64,000 bases of DNA. Source: Gordonia hirsuta DSM 44140 = NBRC 16056. GTDB taxonomy: Bacteria; Actinomycetota; Actinomycetes; Mycobacteriales; Mycobacteriaceae. How positions within the stretch are numbered: position 1 is the first letter of the stretch; every line of letters begins with the position of its first letter. Shown here piece after piece: positions 35,945 to 43,647 of the stretch. The stretch spans positions 122,020 to 186,019 of the forward strand of contig NZ_BANT01000012.1 in the NCBI RefSeq assembly GCF_000333015.1. The letters are read 5' to 3'. Under the pieces are notes generated by a model, which did not search any database, was not told the origin of the DNA, and saw only the letters and a list, made by a program, of their open reading frames with translations. The translations under genes were made by a program, and so were the position numbers.

Positions 35945-36637
35945 TCAGTCCAGGATCAGATCGGTGTTCTCGGTGGCGGCGACGGCCGACAGGTCGGCTC
36001 CGGTGGCCGGATCGACCCACACCAGTGCGGCTCCGCTCAGCAGCGGGCCGAGCAGGTGGGCGACGATCTCGTCGGCGGTGCGCCAGGGCCGGGTGGACAG
36101 CACCCGCATCCCGGCGGTCACTCCGTCGGCGGTCGCCGCGGCCCGGGCCCGTTCCCGGACCGCCTCGACGGTGTGTCCGGGCAGTGCCTCCCCGGCGCCA
36201 CCGGACGGGAAGAAGCGATCCCCGTGCGGGCGGACGGTGTCGCCGAAGTCGCCGGCGAACGCCGGCAGATCGGGAACCCGCCCGCCGAACGGATCCAGGG
36301 GGACGACGATGAGTTCTTCGGCGCCGGGGTGCTCCTCGAGGCGGTCCCGAGTGGTGAAGACGACCCGGGCATCGTCGTCGTGCCCGGCGACGCCCAGTCC
36401 CGCCCACCACAGGCCCAGCAGCACGGCGGCGCTCTGCCAGTGTTCGGGCAGATCCACCGTCACCGTGTCTCCGGGCAGCAGACCGGCTTCGTCGCGCAGG
36501 TAGTTCGCGATCTTGGCCGCCCAGTTCTCCAGGGTCGCCCCGGACAGGCCCACGCGCTGATCGGGGCCGTAGTAGGTCAGCAAGGGGCGTGCCGTGTCGT
36601 CGACTGCTGCCAGGACCGCTGCGGTGAGAGTGCTCAT
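35945..36637 (-). CDS. TIGR03089 family protein (adenylate-forming-like)
   Basis: 230 residues from ATG 36637. The start TAAVLAAVDDTARPLLTYYG and SGATLENWAAKIANYLRDEA resemble the N-terminal part of AMP-binding (ANL) enzymes, but the protein is less than half the length of an acyl-CoA synthetase and lacks the AMP-binding P-loop, so it is the TIGR03089 family of actinobacteria. The equivalent Rv3268 stands in the same place beside the LCP gene Rv3267. The start overlaps the LCP stop by one base (TGATG). Catalytic activity is doubtful. Confidence 0.85.
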   Translation of the reverse strand: MSTLTAAVLAAVDDTARPLLTYYGPDQRVGLSGATLENWAAKIANYLRDEAGLLPGDTVTVDLPEHWQSAAVLLGLWWAGLGVAGHDDDARVVFTTRDRLEEHPGAEELIVVPLDPFGGRVPDLPAFAGDFGDTVRPHGDRFFPSGGAGEALPGHTVEAVRERARAAATADGVTAGMRVLSTRPWRTADEIVAHLLGPLLSGAALVWVDPATGADLSAVAATENTDLILD

Positions 36638-38517
36638 CAGTTCACACACACCGGCCCGTCGGTGTCGGCCTTGATGGCCGGGGCCGCCGGAGTGCGGCTC
36701 TGGCTGCTGCCCGCTGCGGCGCTGCTGTCGTTGGCGTTCTCGCCCTGCGGGCCGGTGTTCCAGATGGCGCCCAGGCCGGTATAGGTATTGGTCAGCACGG
36801 CCCGCAGTTTATCGTCGGGCAGGGAGGCGTCCGCCCGGATCTCGATGTTCCCGCCGAGGTCGGTGACGAGCTGTTTGGCGGCGGCGCTGTCGGCGGACCG
36901 GGCGAAGACGATCGAATGGAACTCGTTGATCGGCTTGGTCGCGGTCTCGCCCTCGCGGTAGCCCTTGGCGGTCAGCAGCCCGGACACATTGGAGGCCAGG
37001 CCGTCGACCGTTCCAGCGTTGATCACCTCGACCGAGTAGCCCGCGCGGCCGCCGGAGGCGTTCTTGTCGGCGGACGGGCCGAGCTGCCGGTCGACGAAGG
37101 TCTTGACCTGATCGGGGTCGATCTCGACGACGCTTTGCATACCGTCGTCGCTCCAGCCGTCCTCGGCCACCACCGGGATGGTGGTGAATTTGACGCTGCC
37201 GCCGGTGAGATCCTTCATCTGCTCGGCCAGCTTCACCACGTCCCAGCCGTCGTCGATCACGACCGAACGGGAGACCGCGTTCTCCAGTTCCTGCAGTTTG
37301 GTGGGATTGGTCAGCGTCTGGGTGGACAGGATCTTGCCGGCCAGCGACGCCATGTAGACCTGCTGCCGGGTGATCCGGTCCAGGTCGCCGCGGGGAAGAC
37401 CGTGGCGCTGCCGCACAAAGCTCAGGGCCTGCGGACCGTTCAGTGTCTGGCGCCCCTTGCGGAACCGCGCCCCCGACATGGGTTCGCGTACCCGGTTCTT
37501 CAGGCATACGTCCACCCCGTCGACGGCGTCGGTGAGCAGAGCGAAACCCAGGAGGCCGACCTCGGCGTAGTGGTCGACGGTGACTCCGGTGAGATTGGAC
37601 ACCGATTCGATCAGTGCTTTGCGTCCGGCCTTGGTGCCCTCGGCCTCGGCGGTCGCCTCGTCGGTACCGGCTTCCACGGCGCGGCGCCGCACGCCCTCGC
37701 GTGTGGCGCCGTAGGCGGCGTTGATCTTGCTCTTGCCTAGACCGGGCACGTCCACGTAGGCATCGCGGGGAATGGAGATGGCCGTGGCGGCGGCGCCGTC
37801 GTTGGGGATGCGGATCAGCAGGATGGTGTCGGTGGAGGTGGTGACCTCGTCGCCGACGCGCAGCCAGGTGAGCTCGTCCTCGCTGAGCGGTTGCCCCTTG
37901 GCGTCCTGGCGGGAGTCGGTGCCCACCAGCAGGATGTCCAGGGCGCCGTCGGCGGCGCCGCCCAGCCCCAGGCCGCCGAGCATGGTGACCGACGAGTTCA
38001 GGCTGGTGACCCGGTTCCAGCTGTAGCCGGTGATCAGCAGGACGACGACGGTCAGCAGCGCGGTCAGTCCGCGCCCGAACGGCAGCAGCGCAGCCGGACC
38101 GCGGCCGGCCACGGCACGCAGCAGGGCGGCCGGCCTGCGCGCAGGGCCGGACGACGGTGCGGGCCGCCGGGACGGTGCGGGTCGACGGGACGGTGCGGGT
38201 CGACTGGACGGTGAGGTGCGGGACGGCGGGTTCGGCCGGGCGCTGGTCTGTGCGGTCCGCTTGCGAGTGTGGATCTCTGAGGAGCTGGTGCGGGCGGCCG
38301 GTCCCTGGCCGGTGGTGACCGGCCGGGTGCGACGCGGCCGAGGCTGTGCGCTCGACCGGTCCTGCCGCGGGCCCGGCTGTTCCTGCCGGCTGGTTCGGCT
38401 CCGCCGCTGCTCGGCCTCTTCCATCGGGGAGACGCGACGAACCCTGCGCCCGGGATCACCGGACCTCGGTGCGGAGGCGTCGGGCCGGCGAGCGCGCCCC
38501 TGGCGAGGTGAATCCAC
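36637..38517 (-). CDS. LytR-CpsA-Psr family ligase with LytR_C domain
   Basis: 626 residues from GTG 38517; ATG 38424 would shorten it by 31. A long Pro/Arg/Ser-rich cytoplasmic N-terminus with repeats (RRPAPS units) precedes one transmembrane helix (LLTVVVLLITGYSWNRV). The LCP catalytic domain follows (DILLVGTDSRQDAKG, DTILLIRIPNDG, ISIPRDAYVDVPG, KINAAYGATREG, LSFVRQRHGLPRGDLDRITR), then a LytR_C domain (YSVEVINAGTVDGLASNVSG). Such enzymes join arabinogalactan to peptidoglycan, and the Rv3267 homologue does this in mycobacteria. The neighbouring rmlD, wbbL and manB genes build the same linker and sugars. Confidence 0.9.
   Translation of the reverse strand: MDSPRQGRARRPDASAPRSGDPGRRVRRVSPMEEAEQRRSRTSRQEQPGPRQDRSSAQPRPRRTRPVTTGQGPAARTSSSEIHTRKRTAQTSARPNPPSRTSPSSRPAPSRRPAPSRRPAPSSGPARRPAALLRAVAGRGPAALLPFGRGLTALLTVVVLLITGYSWNRVTSLNSSVTMLGGLGLGGAADGALDILLVGTDSRQDAKGQPLSEDELTWLRVGDEVTTSTDTILLIRIPNDGAAATAISIPRDAYVDVPGLGKSKINAAYGATREGVRRRAVEAGTDEATAEAEGTKAGRKALIESVSNLTGVTVDHYAEVGLLGFALLTDAVDGVDVCLKNRVREPMSGARFRKGRQTLNGPQALSFVRQRHGLPRGDLDRITRQQVYMASLAGKILSTQTLTNPTKLQELENAVSRSVVIDDGWDVVKLAEQMKDLTGGSVKFTTIPVVAEDGWSDDGMQSVVEIDPDQVKTFVDRQLGPSADKNASGGRAGYSVEVINAGTVDGLASNVSGLLTAKGYREGETATKPINEFHSIVFARSADSAAAKQLVTDLGGNIEIRADASLPDDKLRAVLTNTYTGLGAIWNTGPQGENANDSSAAAGSSQSRTPAAPAIKADTDGPVCVN
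38153..38221. repeat. 18-bp tandem repeat inside the LCP gene
   Basis: GACGGTGCGGG(C/T)CG(C/A)CGG repeats at 38153, 38171 and 38189, with a degenerate partial unit at 38207. It encodes the repeated SRRPAP-type hexapeptide of the disordered N-terminus. Copy number changes would stay in frame, so length variation between strains is likely. Confidence 0.8.
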
Positions 38518-38692
38518 CCTCGTGCGTCCCCTCGGTGTCGTCCGGCTGATGTGCCGGTGGTGCAGATGTGACAAGTGTGGTTTCCACCGTACTGGTAATT
38601 CCGGGCGCAGCCCGGCTCCACCGGCGGCGCGTCGCATCTGTGTGATGCCGCTCGCCCGGCTGCGGGGACCGCGCGTGCGGCACCATGGAGTC

Positions 38693-39589
38693 ATGTCCGC
38701 ACCCAGCGTCCATCTCATCGGTGCCGGCGGTCAGCTCGGCCGCGTGCTGAGCGCCCGCAGCTTCGCCGGCGGCGCCCCGATCGGCTACACCTCGACCGAC
38801 GTGGACCTCGCCGACGGCGACTCGGTGCGCCGGGTGCTGGCCGCGCTGCAGCCCGGTGACGTGGTGCTCAACACCGCGGCCTACACCGACGTCGACGGCG
38901 CCGAAACAGACCGTGCCGGGGCCTACGCGGTCAACGCCGGTGGTCCGGCGCACCTGGCGGAGGTGACCGCGGCGGCCGGCGCACGGCTGATTCACGTGTC
39001 CACCGACTACGTGTTCACCGGCGACCCCGGTCGCACCGCACCCTTCGAACCGGCCGACTTAGATCCCCGACAGGCGCCGGCCACCGTGTACGGGGCGAGC
39101 AAATTGGCCGGTGAACGCGCCGCGCAGGCCGCCGACCCCGCGGCAACGATCGTGCGCACCTCGTGGCTGTACACCGGCGCCGCCGAGTCGCCGGATTTCG
39201 TCGGGACCATGCGCCGGCTGGAGGCCAGCCGACCACAGGTCATGGTGGTCGACGATCAGCGCGGATCGCCGACCTACGTCGCCGATCTGGCAGACGGACT
39301 CGTCGAGCTGGTCGAGCAGGTCTGGGCGGACCCGTCGATCACCGCCGGAGCCGTTCTGCACGCAGCGGGCGCAGGGGAGGCCACCTGGTACCGGTTGGCG
39401 CGTGCGGTTTTCGCCGGGATAGGGGCCGACCCCGATCGGGTGCACCCCTGCACCACCGCGGACTTCCCGCGACCGGCCCCGCGGCCGCCGTTCTCGGTGC
39501 TGGGCGGGCGGTCCTGGACCGCGGCGGGACTCACGCCGCTGCGCCCGTGGCCGGCGGCGCTGACAGCCGCCCTGACGCATCGACCATGA
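38693..39589 (+). CDS. rmlD: dTDP-4-dehydrorhamnose reductase
   Basis: 298 residues from ATG 38693; the frame's upstream extension runs antisense through the LCP gene. Last step of dTDP-L-rhamnose synthesis, the donor for the arabinogalactan linker. Rossmann loop LIGAGGQLGRVLSAR, then VLNTAAYTDVDGAETDRAGA, the catalytic STDYVFTGD, and the YxxxK in YGASKLAGERAA. Later RTSWLYTGAA and DDQRGSPTYVADLADGL are typical of RmlD. It is followed by wbbL after 28 nt, as in mycobacteria. Confidence 0.94.
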   Translation: MSAPSVHLIGAGGQLGRVLSARSFAGGAPIGYTSTDVDLADGDSVRRVLAALQPGDVVLNTAAYTDVDGAETDRAGAYAVNAGGPAHLAEVTAAAGARLIHVSTDYVFTGDPGRTAPFEPADLDPRQAPATVYGASKLAGERAAQAADPAATIVRTSWLYTGAAESPDFVGTMRRLEASRPQVMVVDDQRGSPTYVADLADGLVELVEQVWADPSITAGAVLHAAGAGEATWYRLARAVFAGIGADPDRVHPCTTADFPRPAPRPPFSVLGGRSWTAAGLTPLRPWPAALTAALTHRP

Positions 39590-39605
39590 CGTGCAGGCGA
39601 TGCCC

Positions 39606-39611
39606 TAGTCT
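39606..39611 (+). promoter_or_regulatory. -10 box of wbbL (leaderless)
   Basis: TAGTCT, six nt before the GTG at 39618. It suggests an internal promoter giving a leaderless wbbL-manB transcript. Confidence 0.4.
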
Positions 39612-39617
39612 GGGTCG

Positions 39618-40577
39618 GTGACTTCTCTGCCCGAGGAACCCGGTTCCCGCCAGAACCCGCCGACCGTCGGCGTGGTCACCGTGACGTACTCGTCCGGCGA
39701 CTACCTGCATAATTTCCTGCGCACCCTGGCCGCGGCCACCACCGCACCGGTGCAGGTGGTGATCGCCGACAACGGTTCGGTCGACGGCGCCCCGGAACAG
39801 GCGGCAGCCGACCACGACAACGTGACGCTGGTGCACACCGGCGGCAACCTCGGTTACGGCGGCGGGATGAATCGCGGGGTCGCCGAGCTGGATCCGAACA
39901 TCGAATTCGTCGTCATCGCCAACCCGGACATCGAGTGGGCGCCGGGCAGCCTCGACGAACTGCTCGCGGCAGCCGCCCGGTGGCCGCGCGCCGGTGCGCT
40001 GGGGCCGCTGATCACCGAACCCGACGGCAGCGTCTATCCCTCAGCCCGTCGCGTCCCCGACCTGGTCTCCGGGACCGGTCACGCCGTTCTGGGCGCGGTG
40101 TGGAAGTCCAATCCGTGGACTGCTGCCTACCGCAACGACGCCGCCGAGCTGGTCGAACGCCCCGTGGGCTGGTTGTCCGGCTCCTGCCTGCTGGTACGGC
40201 GCGCCGCCTTCGACGGCATCGACGGTTTCGATTCGCGCTACTTCATGTTCATGGAGGACGTGGATCTGGGCGATCGCCTGGCGCGGGCGGGGTGGCTGAA
40301 CGTCTATGTGCCCACGGCCCGGGCCATGCACGCCAAGAGCCACTCGGTCTCCAAGTTCCCGGAGCGGATGATCACCGCTCACCACGACAGCGCCTACCGG
40401 TTCCTGGCCGATCGCCACCGCGGACCCGGGTGGGCGCCGGTGCGCTGGGGACTGCGCGCCGGTCTGGCCGCCCGGCGCCGGATCGCGATCTCGGCAGCCC
40501 TGCGCGCGCAGCAGGGCACCTCCGCCCCGACGCCACCGACCTCCCCAACGCCACCGACCCCCGAAGCGAGAAGGTGA
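39618..40577 (+). CDS. wbbL: rhamnosyltransferase of the arabinogalactan linker
   Basis: 319 residues, GT2 fold. WbbL adds rhamnose from dTDP-Rha to GlcNAc-PP-decaprenol, forming the disaccharide linker. Visible: VGVVTVTYSSGDYLHNFLRT, VVIADNGSVDGAPEQAA, GGNLGYGGGMNRGVAE, VIANPDIEWAPGSLDEL (metal-binding loop), GSCLLVRRAAFDGIDGFDSR and FMFMEDVDLGDRLARAGW. The Thr/Pro-rich last 20 residues are a low-complexity tail. The start is GTG 39618. Same position next to rmlD as Rv3265c. Confidence 0.92.
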   Translation: MTSLPEEPGSRQNPPTVGVVTVTYSSGDYLHNFLRTLAAATTAPVQVVIADNGSVDGAPEQAAADHDNVTLVHTGGNLGYGGGMNRGVAELDPNIEFVVIANPDIEWAPGSLDELLAAAARWPRAGALGPLITEPDGSVYPSARRVPDLVSGTGHAVLGAVWKSNPWTAAYRNDAAELVERPVGWLSGSCLLVRRAAFDGIDGFDSRYFMFMEDVDLGDRLARAGWLNVYVPTARAMHAKSHSVSKFPERMITAHHDSAYRFLADRHRGPGWAPVRWGLRAGLAARRRIAISAALRAQQGTSAPTPPTSPTPPTPEARR

Positions 40578-41674
40578 CCGCAGTGACCACGACCGAGACG
40601 GCTGCCCCCGATGTACAAGCCCTGATCCTGGTGGGCGGCAAGGGAACCCGCCTGCGGCCCCTGACGCTGTCGGCGCCCAAACCGATGCTGCCCACCGCCG
40701 GGGTACCTTTCCTGACGCACTTGATCTCGCGGATCCGCGACGCCGGGATCACCGACATCGTGCTGGGCACCTCGTTCAAGGCCGAGGTCTTCAACGAGCA
40801 CTACGGCGACGGTTCCGACCTGGGCGTCACACTGACCTATGTCACCGAGGAGGAAGCACTCGGTACCGGCGGCGGCATCCGGAACGTCTACGACAGCCTG
40901 GTCGCCGACACCGTCCTGGTCTTCAACGGTGATGTCCTGGGCGGCACCGACATCCGGGAGGTCCTGGACACCCACCGTGACTCCGGAGCCGAGGTCACCC
41001 TGCACCTGGTGCGGGTCGGTGATCCGCGCGCCTTCGGCTGTGTGCCCACCGACGACGACGGCCGGGTCACCGCCTTCCTGGAGAAGACCCAGGATCCGCC
41101 GACCAACCAGATCAACGCCGGCACCTACGTGTTCAACCGCGACGTGATCGCCGAGATCCCCGCCGGACGCGCGGTCTCGGTGGAGCGGGAAGTGTTCCCG
41201 AAACTCCTCGCCGAGGGACGGCACCTGCAGGGACACGTGGACAGCGCGTACTGGCGCGATATGGGCACCCCCGAGGACTTCGTCCGGGGTTCGGCCGATC
41301 TGGTGCGCGGTATCGCACCGTCGCCGGCGCTGGCCGGAGCCAAGGGGGAGTCGCTGGTGAAGGCCGGCGCCCATGTGGCCGCCGGTGCGGTTCTGATCGG
41401 CGGCACCGTCGTCGGTGCCGACGCGATGATCGGCCCGACGGCCAGGCTCGACGGTGCGGTGATCTTCGACGGCGCCATCGTCGAGGCCGGTGCGGTGATC
41501 GAACGCAGCATCATCGGTTTCGGGGCGCGCATCGGCCGCGGCGCCCTGATCCGGGACACGGTGGTCGGCGACGGCGCACATGTGGGCGCCCGCTGTGAAC
41601 TGCTGCGCGGTGCCCGGGTCTGGCCGGGTGTGCAGTTGCCGGAGAACGGGATCCGCTTCTCCACCGACGTCTGA
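40574..41674 (+). CDS. manB: mannose-1-phosphate guanylyltransferase
   Basis: 366 residues. It makes GDP-mannose for lipomannan, LAM and mannosides. N-terminal nucleotidyltransferase: LILVGGKGTRLRPLTLSAPK, PMLPTAGVPFLTHLISRI, VFNGDVLGGTDI and YWRDMGTPEDFVRGSADLV. The C-terminus is a left-handed beta-helix of hexapeptide repeats (from about residue 255, for example GAHVAAGAVLIGGTVVGADA). GTG 40574 overlaps the wbbL stop by four bases; GTG 40583 is an alternative. Named by order and similarity to Rv3264c. Confidence 0.9.
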   Translation: MTAVTTTETAAPDVQALILVGGKGTRLRPLTLSAPKPMLPTAGVPFLTHLISRIRDAGITDIVLGTSFKAEVFNEHYGDGSDLGVTLTYVTEEEALGTGGGIRNVYDSLVADTVLVFNGDVLGGTDIREVLDTHRDSGAEVTLHLVRVGDPRAFGCVPTDDDGRVTAFLEKTQDPPTNQINAGTYVFNRDVIAEIPAGRAVSVEREVFPKLLAEGRHLQGHVDSAYWRDMGTPEDFVRGSADLVRGIAPSPALAGAKGESLVKAGAHVAAGAVLIGGTVVGADAMIGPTARLDGAVIFDGAIVEAGAVIERSIIGFGARIGRGALIRDTVVGDGAHVGARCELLRGARVWPGVQLPENGIRFSTDV

Positions 41675-41687
41675 GTCACGGCCTCGC

Positions 41688-41708
41688 ACCGGCCCGGAGT
41701 GCGCCGGT
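41688..41708. terminator. weak hairpin between manB and methyltransferase
   Basis: ACCGGC (41688-41693) and GCCGGT (41703-41708) with a 9-nt loop, between convergent gene ends 65 nt apart. No T-tract. Confidence 0.35.
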
Positions 41709-41739
41709 CTCATGGAGGGCGCGACGGGGGAACGCGCGG

Positions 41740-42402
41740 TCAGCGCGCTTTCGCCGCGGCCAGCAGGCCCGAGCCGACCGGGACCACCGCAGGCAGAAGC
41801 CGATCGTCCTCGGCGATCAGGGTCGCGGCCTCCCGGGCCGCCAGGGTTCGCGGATCGTCGGCATCCCGGTCGGCGATCGTGCCCCCGGCCGACGCATTGT
41901 TCAAGATCACCACGCCGCCGGGGCGCAGGATGCGCACCGACTCGGTGACGAACACCGGGTAGCTCAGGAGCGGCCCGTCGACGAAGACCACGTCGTAGGA
42001 GTCGTCGGCCAGCCGGGTCAGCACATCGGTCGGGGCGCCGGTGATCAGCCGGGTCCGCCCCGGTGCGATCCCCGCATCGCGAAACGCCAGCCGGGCGGCG
42101 CTGTGATGTTCGGGCTCGGGATCGATCGTGGTCAGCACACCGCTTTCGGGCATACCGGCCAGCAGCCACAGACCGCTGACTCCGACGCCGGTCCCGATCT
42201 CCACCACGTGCTGGGCGTCGGCGATCCGCGTGAAGAGGGAGAGCAGGGCTCCGGCGGCCGGGCTGATGGTCGCGGCACCCAGCTCCTCGGCCCGCATCCG
42301 GGCCGACCGCAGGGTCTCGTCTTCCAGGATCGCGGCATCGGCGTAGGCGGCCAGGTCGGCCGCCGGTGACCGGGGCGTGCGGTCGGCGGGCGTGTCACTC
42401 AT
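41740..42402 (-). CDS. SAM-dependent O-methyltransferase (family 3)
   Basis: 220 residues from ATG 42402. The SAM-binding loop HVVEIGTGVGVSGLWLLAGM is followed by VLTTIDPEPEHHSAARLAFR, VLTRLADDSYDVVFVDGPLL and LRPGGVVILNNASAGGTIAD, the order of caffeoyl-CoA/catechol O-methyltransferase-type enzymes. The equivalent Rv1220c is divergent from sigE in M. tuberculosis in just this way. The methyl acceptor is unknown. The shared 184-nt region with sigE holds putative regulator sites. Confidence 0.9.
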   Translation of the reverse strand: MSDTPADRTPRSPAADLAAYADAAILEDETLRSARMRAEELGAATISPAAGALLSLFTRIADAQHVVEIGTGVGVSGLWLLAGMPESGVLTTIDPEPEHHSAARLAFRDAGIAPGRTRLITGAPTDVLTRLADDSYDVVFVDGPLLSYPVFVTESVRILRPGGVVILNNASAGGTIADRDADDPRTLAAREAATLIAEDDRLLPAVVPVGSGLLAAAKAR

Positions 42403-42478
42403 GACCGCAAGCGTGCCACGCCGATCATCCGGGCGCGCCGGTGGCGCGCCGGGGCGGAGGCAGATCACCGGCCGGGAT

Positions 42479-42495
42479 CCTCAGTAAACCCTCAG
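42479..42495. promoter_or_regulatory. direct repeats upstream of sigE, candidate OmpR-family operator
   Basis: Two CCTCAG hexamers spaced 11 bp start to start (42479-42484 and 42490-42495), with a third CTCAG at 42532-42536. One-helical-turn direct repeats are what OmpR-type regulators such as MprA bind, and mycobacterial sigE is under MprA control. Assignment to that regulator here is inference; none of this is confirmed by a matched consensus. Confidence 0.4.
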
Positions 42496-42554
42496 GGCGG
42501 TAACAGCGACTGCACACGGGCATAGGACAGGCTCAGTAGGCGAGCGGACAGAAC

Positions 42555-42590
42555 ATGGCAGCCAACCGAAGGGATCGGCGAACGCAGTGA
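42555..42590 (+). other. possible 11-codon upstream ORF overlapping the sigE start
   Basis: ATG 42555 opens a frame of 11 codons whose TGA (42588-42590) overlaps the sigE GTG (42587-42589) as GTGA. This could couple sigE translation to a leader peptide. No clear ribosome site precedes it, and a chance occurrence is possible. Confidence 0.3.
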
Positions 42591-43201
42591 CGGCACCTCA
42601 GAGCAACGACGGGCAGACGTCGTCGACGGGCACGGCTGGCTTCGATGCCACCGGCAACGTGGCGATGATGCCCTCCTGGGAGGAGTTGGTGGCCGAACAC
42701 GCCGACCGCGTCTACCGCCTCGCCTATCGGCTCAGCGGTAACCAGCACGATGCCGAAGACCTCACCCAGGAGACCTTCATCCGGGTCTTCCGTTCGCTGA
42801 CCAGCTACAAGCCCGGCACCTTCGAAGGCTGGCTGCACCGCATCACCACGAATCTGTTCCTAGACATGGTGCGGCGCCGCAGCAAGATCCGGATGGAAGC
42901 ACTCGACACCGGGTATGAGCGGATCCGCGCCGACACCCCCGATCCCCAGCAGGCCTATGCCGAGGCGAGTCTGGACCCGGATCTACAGCAGGCGCTCGAT
43001 TCGCTGGCGCCGGATTTTCGCGCCGCCGTCGTCTTGTGCGATATCGAGGGTCTGTCCTACGAGGAAGTGGCGGCCACGCTGGGAGTCAAGATGGGCACCG
43101 TGCGCAGCCGCATTCACCGTGGGAGGCAGGGGATCCGAGAGTTTCTCGCCGCCCGCGGGCACACCGACAGCCGGTCGGTGGCCGTCGGCGGTGCCGGCTG
43201 A
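42587..43201 (+). CDS. sigE: ECF sigma factor SigE (envelope stress)
   Basis: 204 residues. The region 2 segment ([58 protein letters not shown]) and region 4 ([40 protein letters not shown]) are complete. The start GTG 42587 gives an N-terminal tail of about 28 residues; MMPSWEEL at codon 27 is an alternative start, and several sigE starts are known in mycobacteria. It directs RNA polymerase to surface-stress promoters. It is followed by the anti-sigma gene rseA, htrA and tatB, the conserved stress cluster. Confidence 0.95.
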   Translation: MTAPQSNDGQTSSTGTAGFDATGNVAMMPSWEELVAEHADRVYRLAYRLSGNQHDAEDLTQETFIRVFRSLTSYKPGTFEGWLHRITTNLFLDMVRRRSKIRMEALDTGYERIRADTPDPQQAYAEASLDPDLQQALDSLAPDFRAAVVLCDIEGLSYEEVAATLGVKMGTVRSRIHRGRQGIREFLAARGHTDSRSVAVGGAG

Positions 43202-43293
43202 GCCGCCCTGGCCCCGGGGTTCGGCTACGCTTGGACTCATCGCACCGCACGGGCGGCGGTGTCGGTCGGCACGCTGAGGAAGGGGTGAAGCGC

Positions 43294-43644
43294 GTGACTC
43301 ACCAGGGTTCACCGCGCCCTCGGCGCTGGGCGCCGATCGGTGCGATGTTCGCGCCGAATCCCGAATATAGGGCCGGCCGCGACTTCGCCTCGACCGATCA
43401 TCTGGCTGCCGATGCCGTCGTCGCCTACGTCGACGGTGTTCTGCGTCCGGACGCATGCGCCCGGGTCGAAGACCACCTGCGCTTGTGCGCCGCGTGTGCC
43501 GCCGATATCGATGCCCAGGCCACCGCGGCGGCCCTGCTGCGCGGTAGTTGCGATGTGAGTGCGCCGTCCGATCTGGTCGGCGAACTCAGCCAGATTCCGA
43601 CGCGCGAATACCATGTGCGCGACCTCGACCGGCGGAGCCGCTGA
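43294..43644 (+). CDS. rseA: anti-sigma E factor RseA (zinc-associated)
   Basis: 116 residues from GTG 43294, which has GAGGAAGGG nine nt upstream; GTG 43285 is too close to that site. The zinc-associated anti-sigma motif H-x3-C-x2-C is His61, Cys65, Cys68 in DHLRLCAACAADI, inside an ASD-like helical domain (LAADAVVAYVDGVLRPDACA). No membrane helix is present, so it is a cytoplasmic sequestrator of SigE that may respond to redox or to phosphorylation and proteolysis, as in mycobacteria. htrA starts four nt after its stop. Confidence 0.92.
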   Translation: MTHQGSPRPRRWAPIGAMFAPNPEYRAGRDFASTDHLAADAVVAYVDGVLRPDACARVEDHLRLCAACAADIDAQATAAALLRGSCDVSAPSDLVGELSQIPTREYHVRDLDRRSR

Positions 43645-43647
43645 CCC

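Noticed and set aside
42432..42450. GGCGCGCC repeated twice, considered as a recombination or attachment site.
   Set aside because: No flanking mobile gene and no duplicated boundary; kept only as part of the sigE upstream observation.
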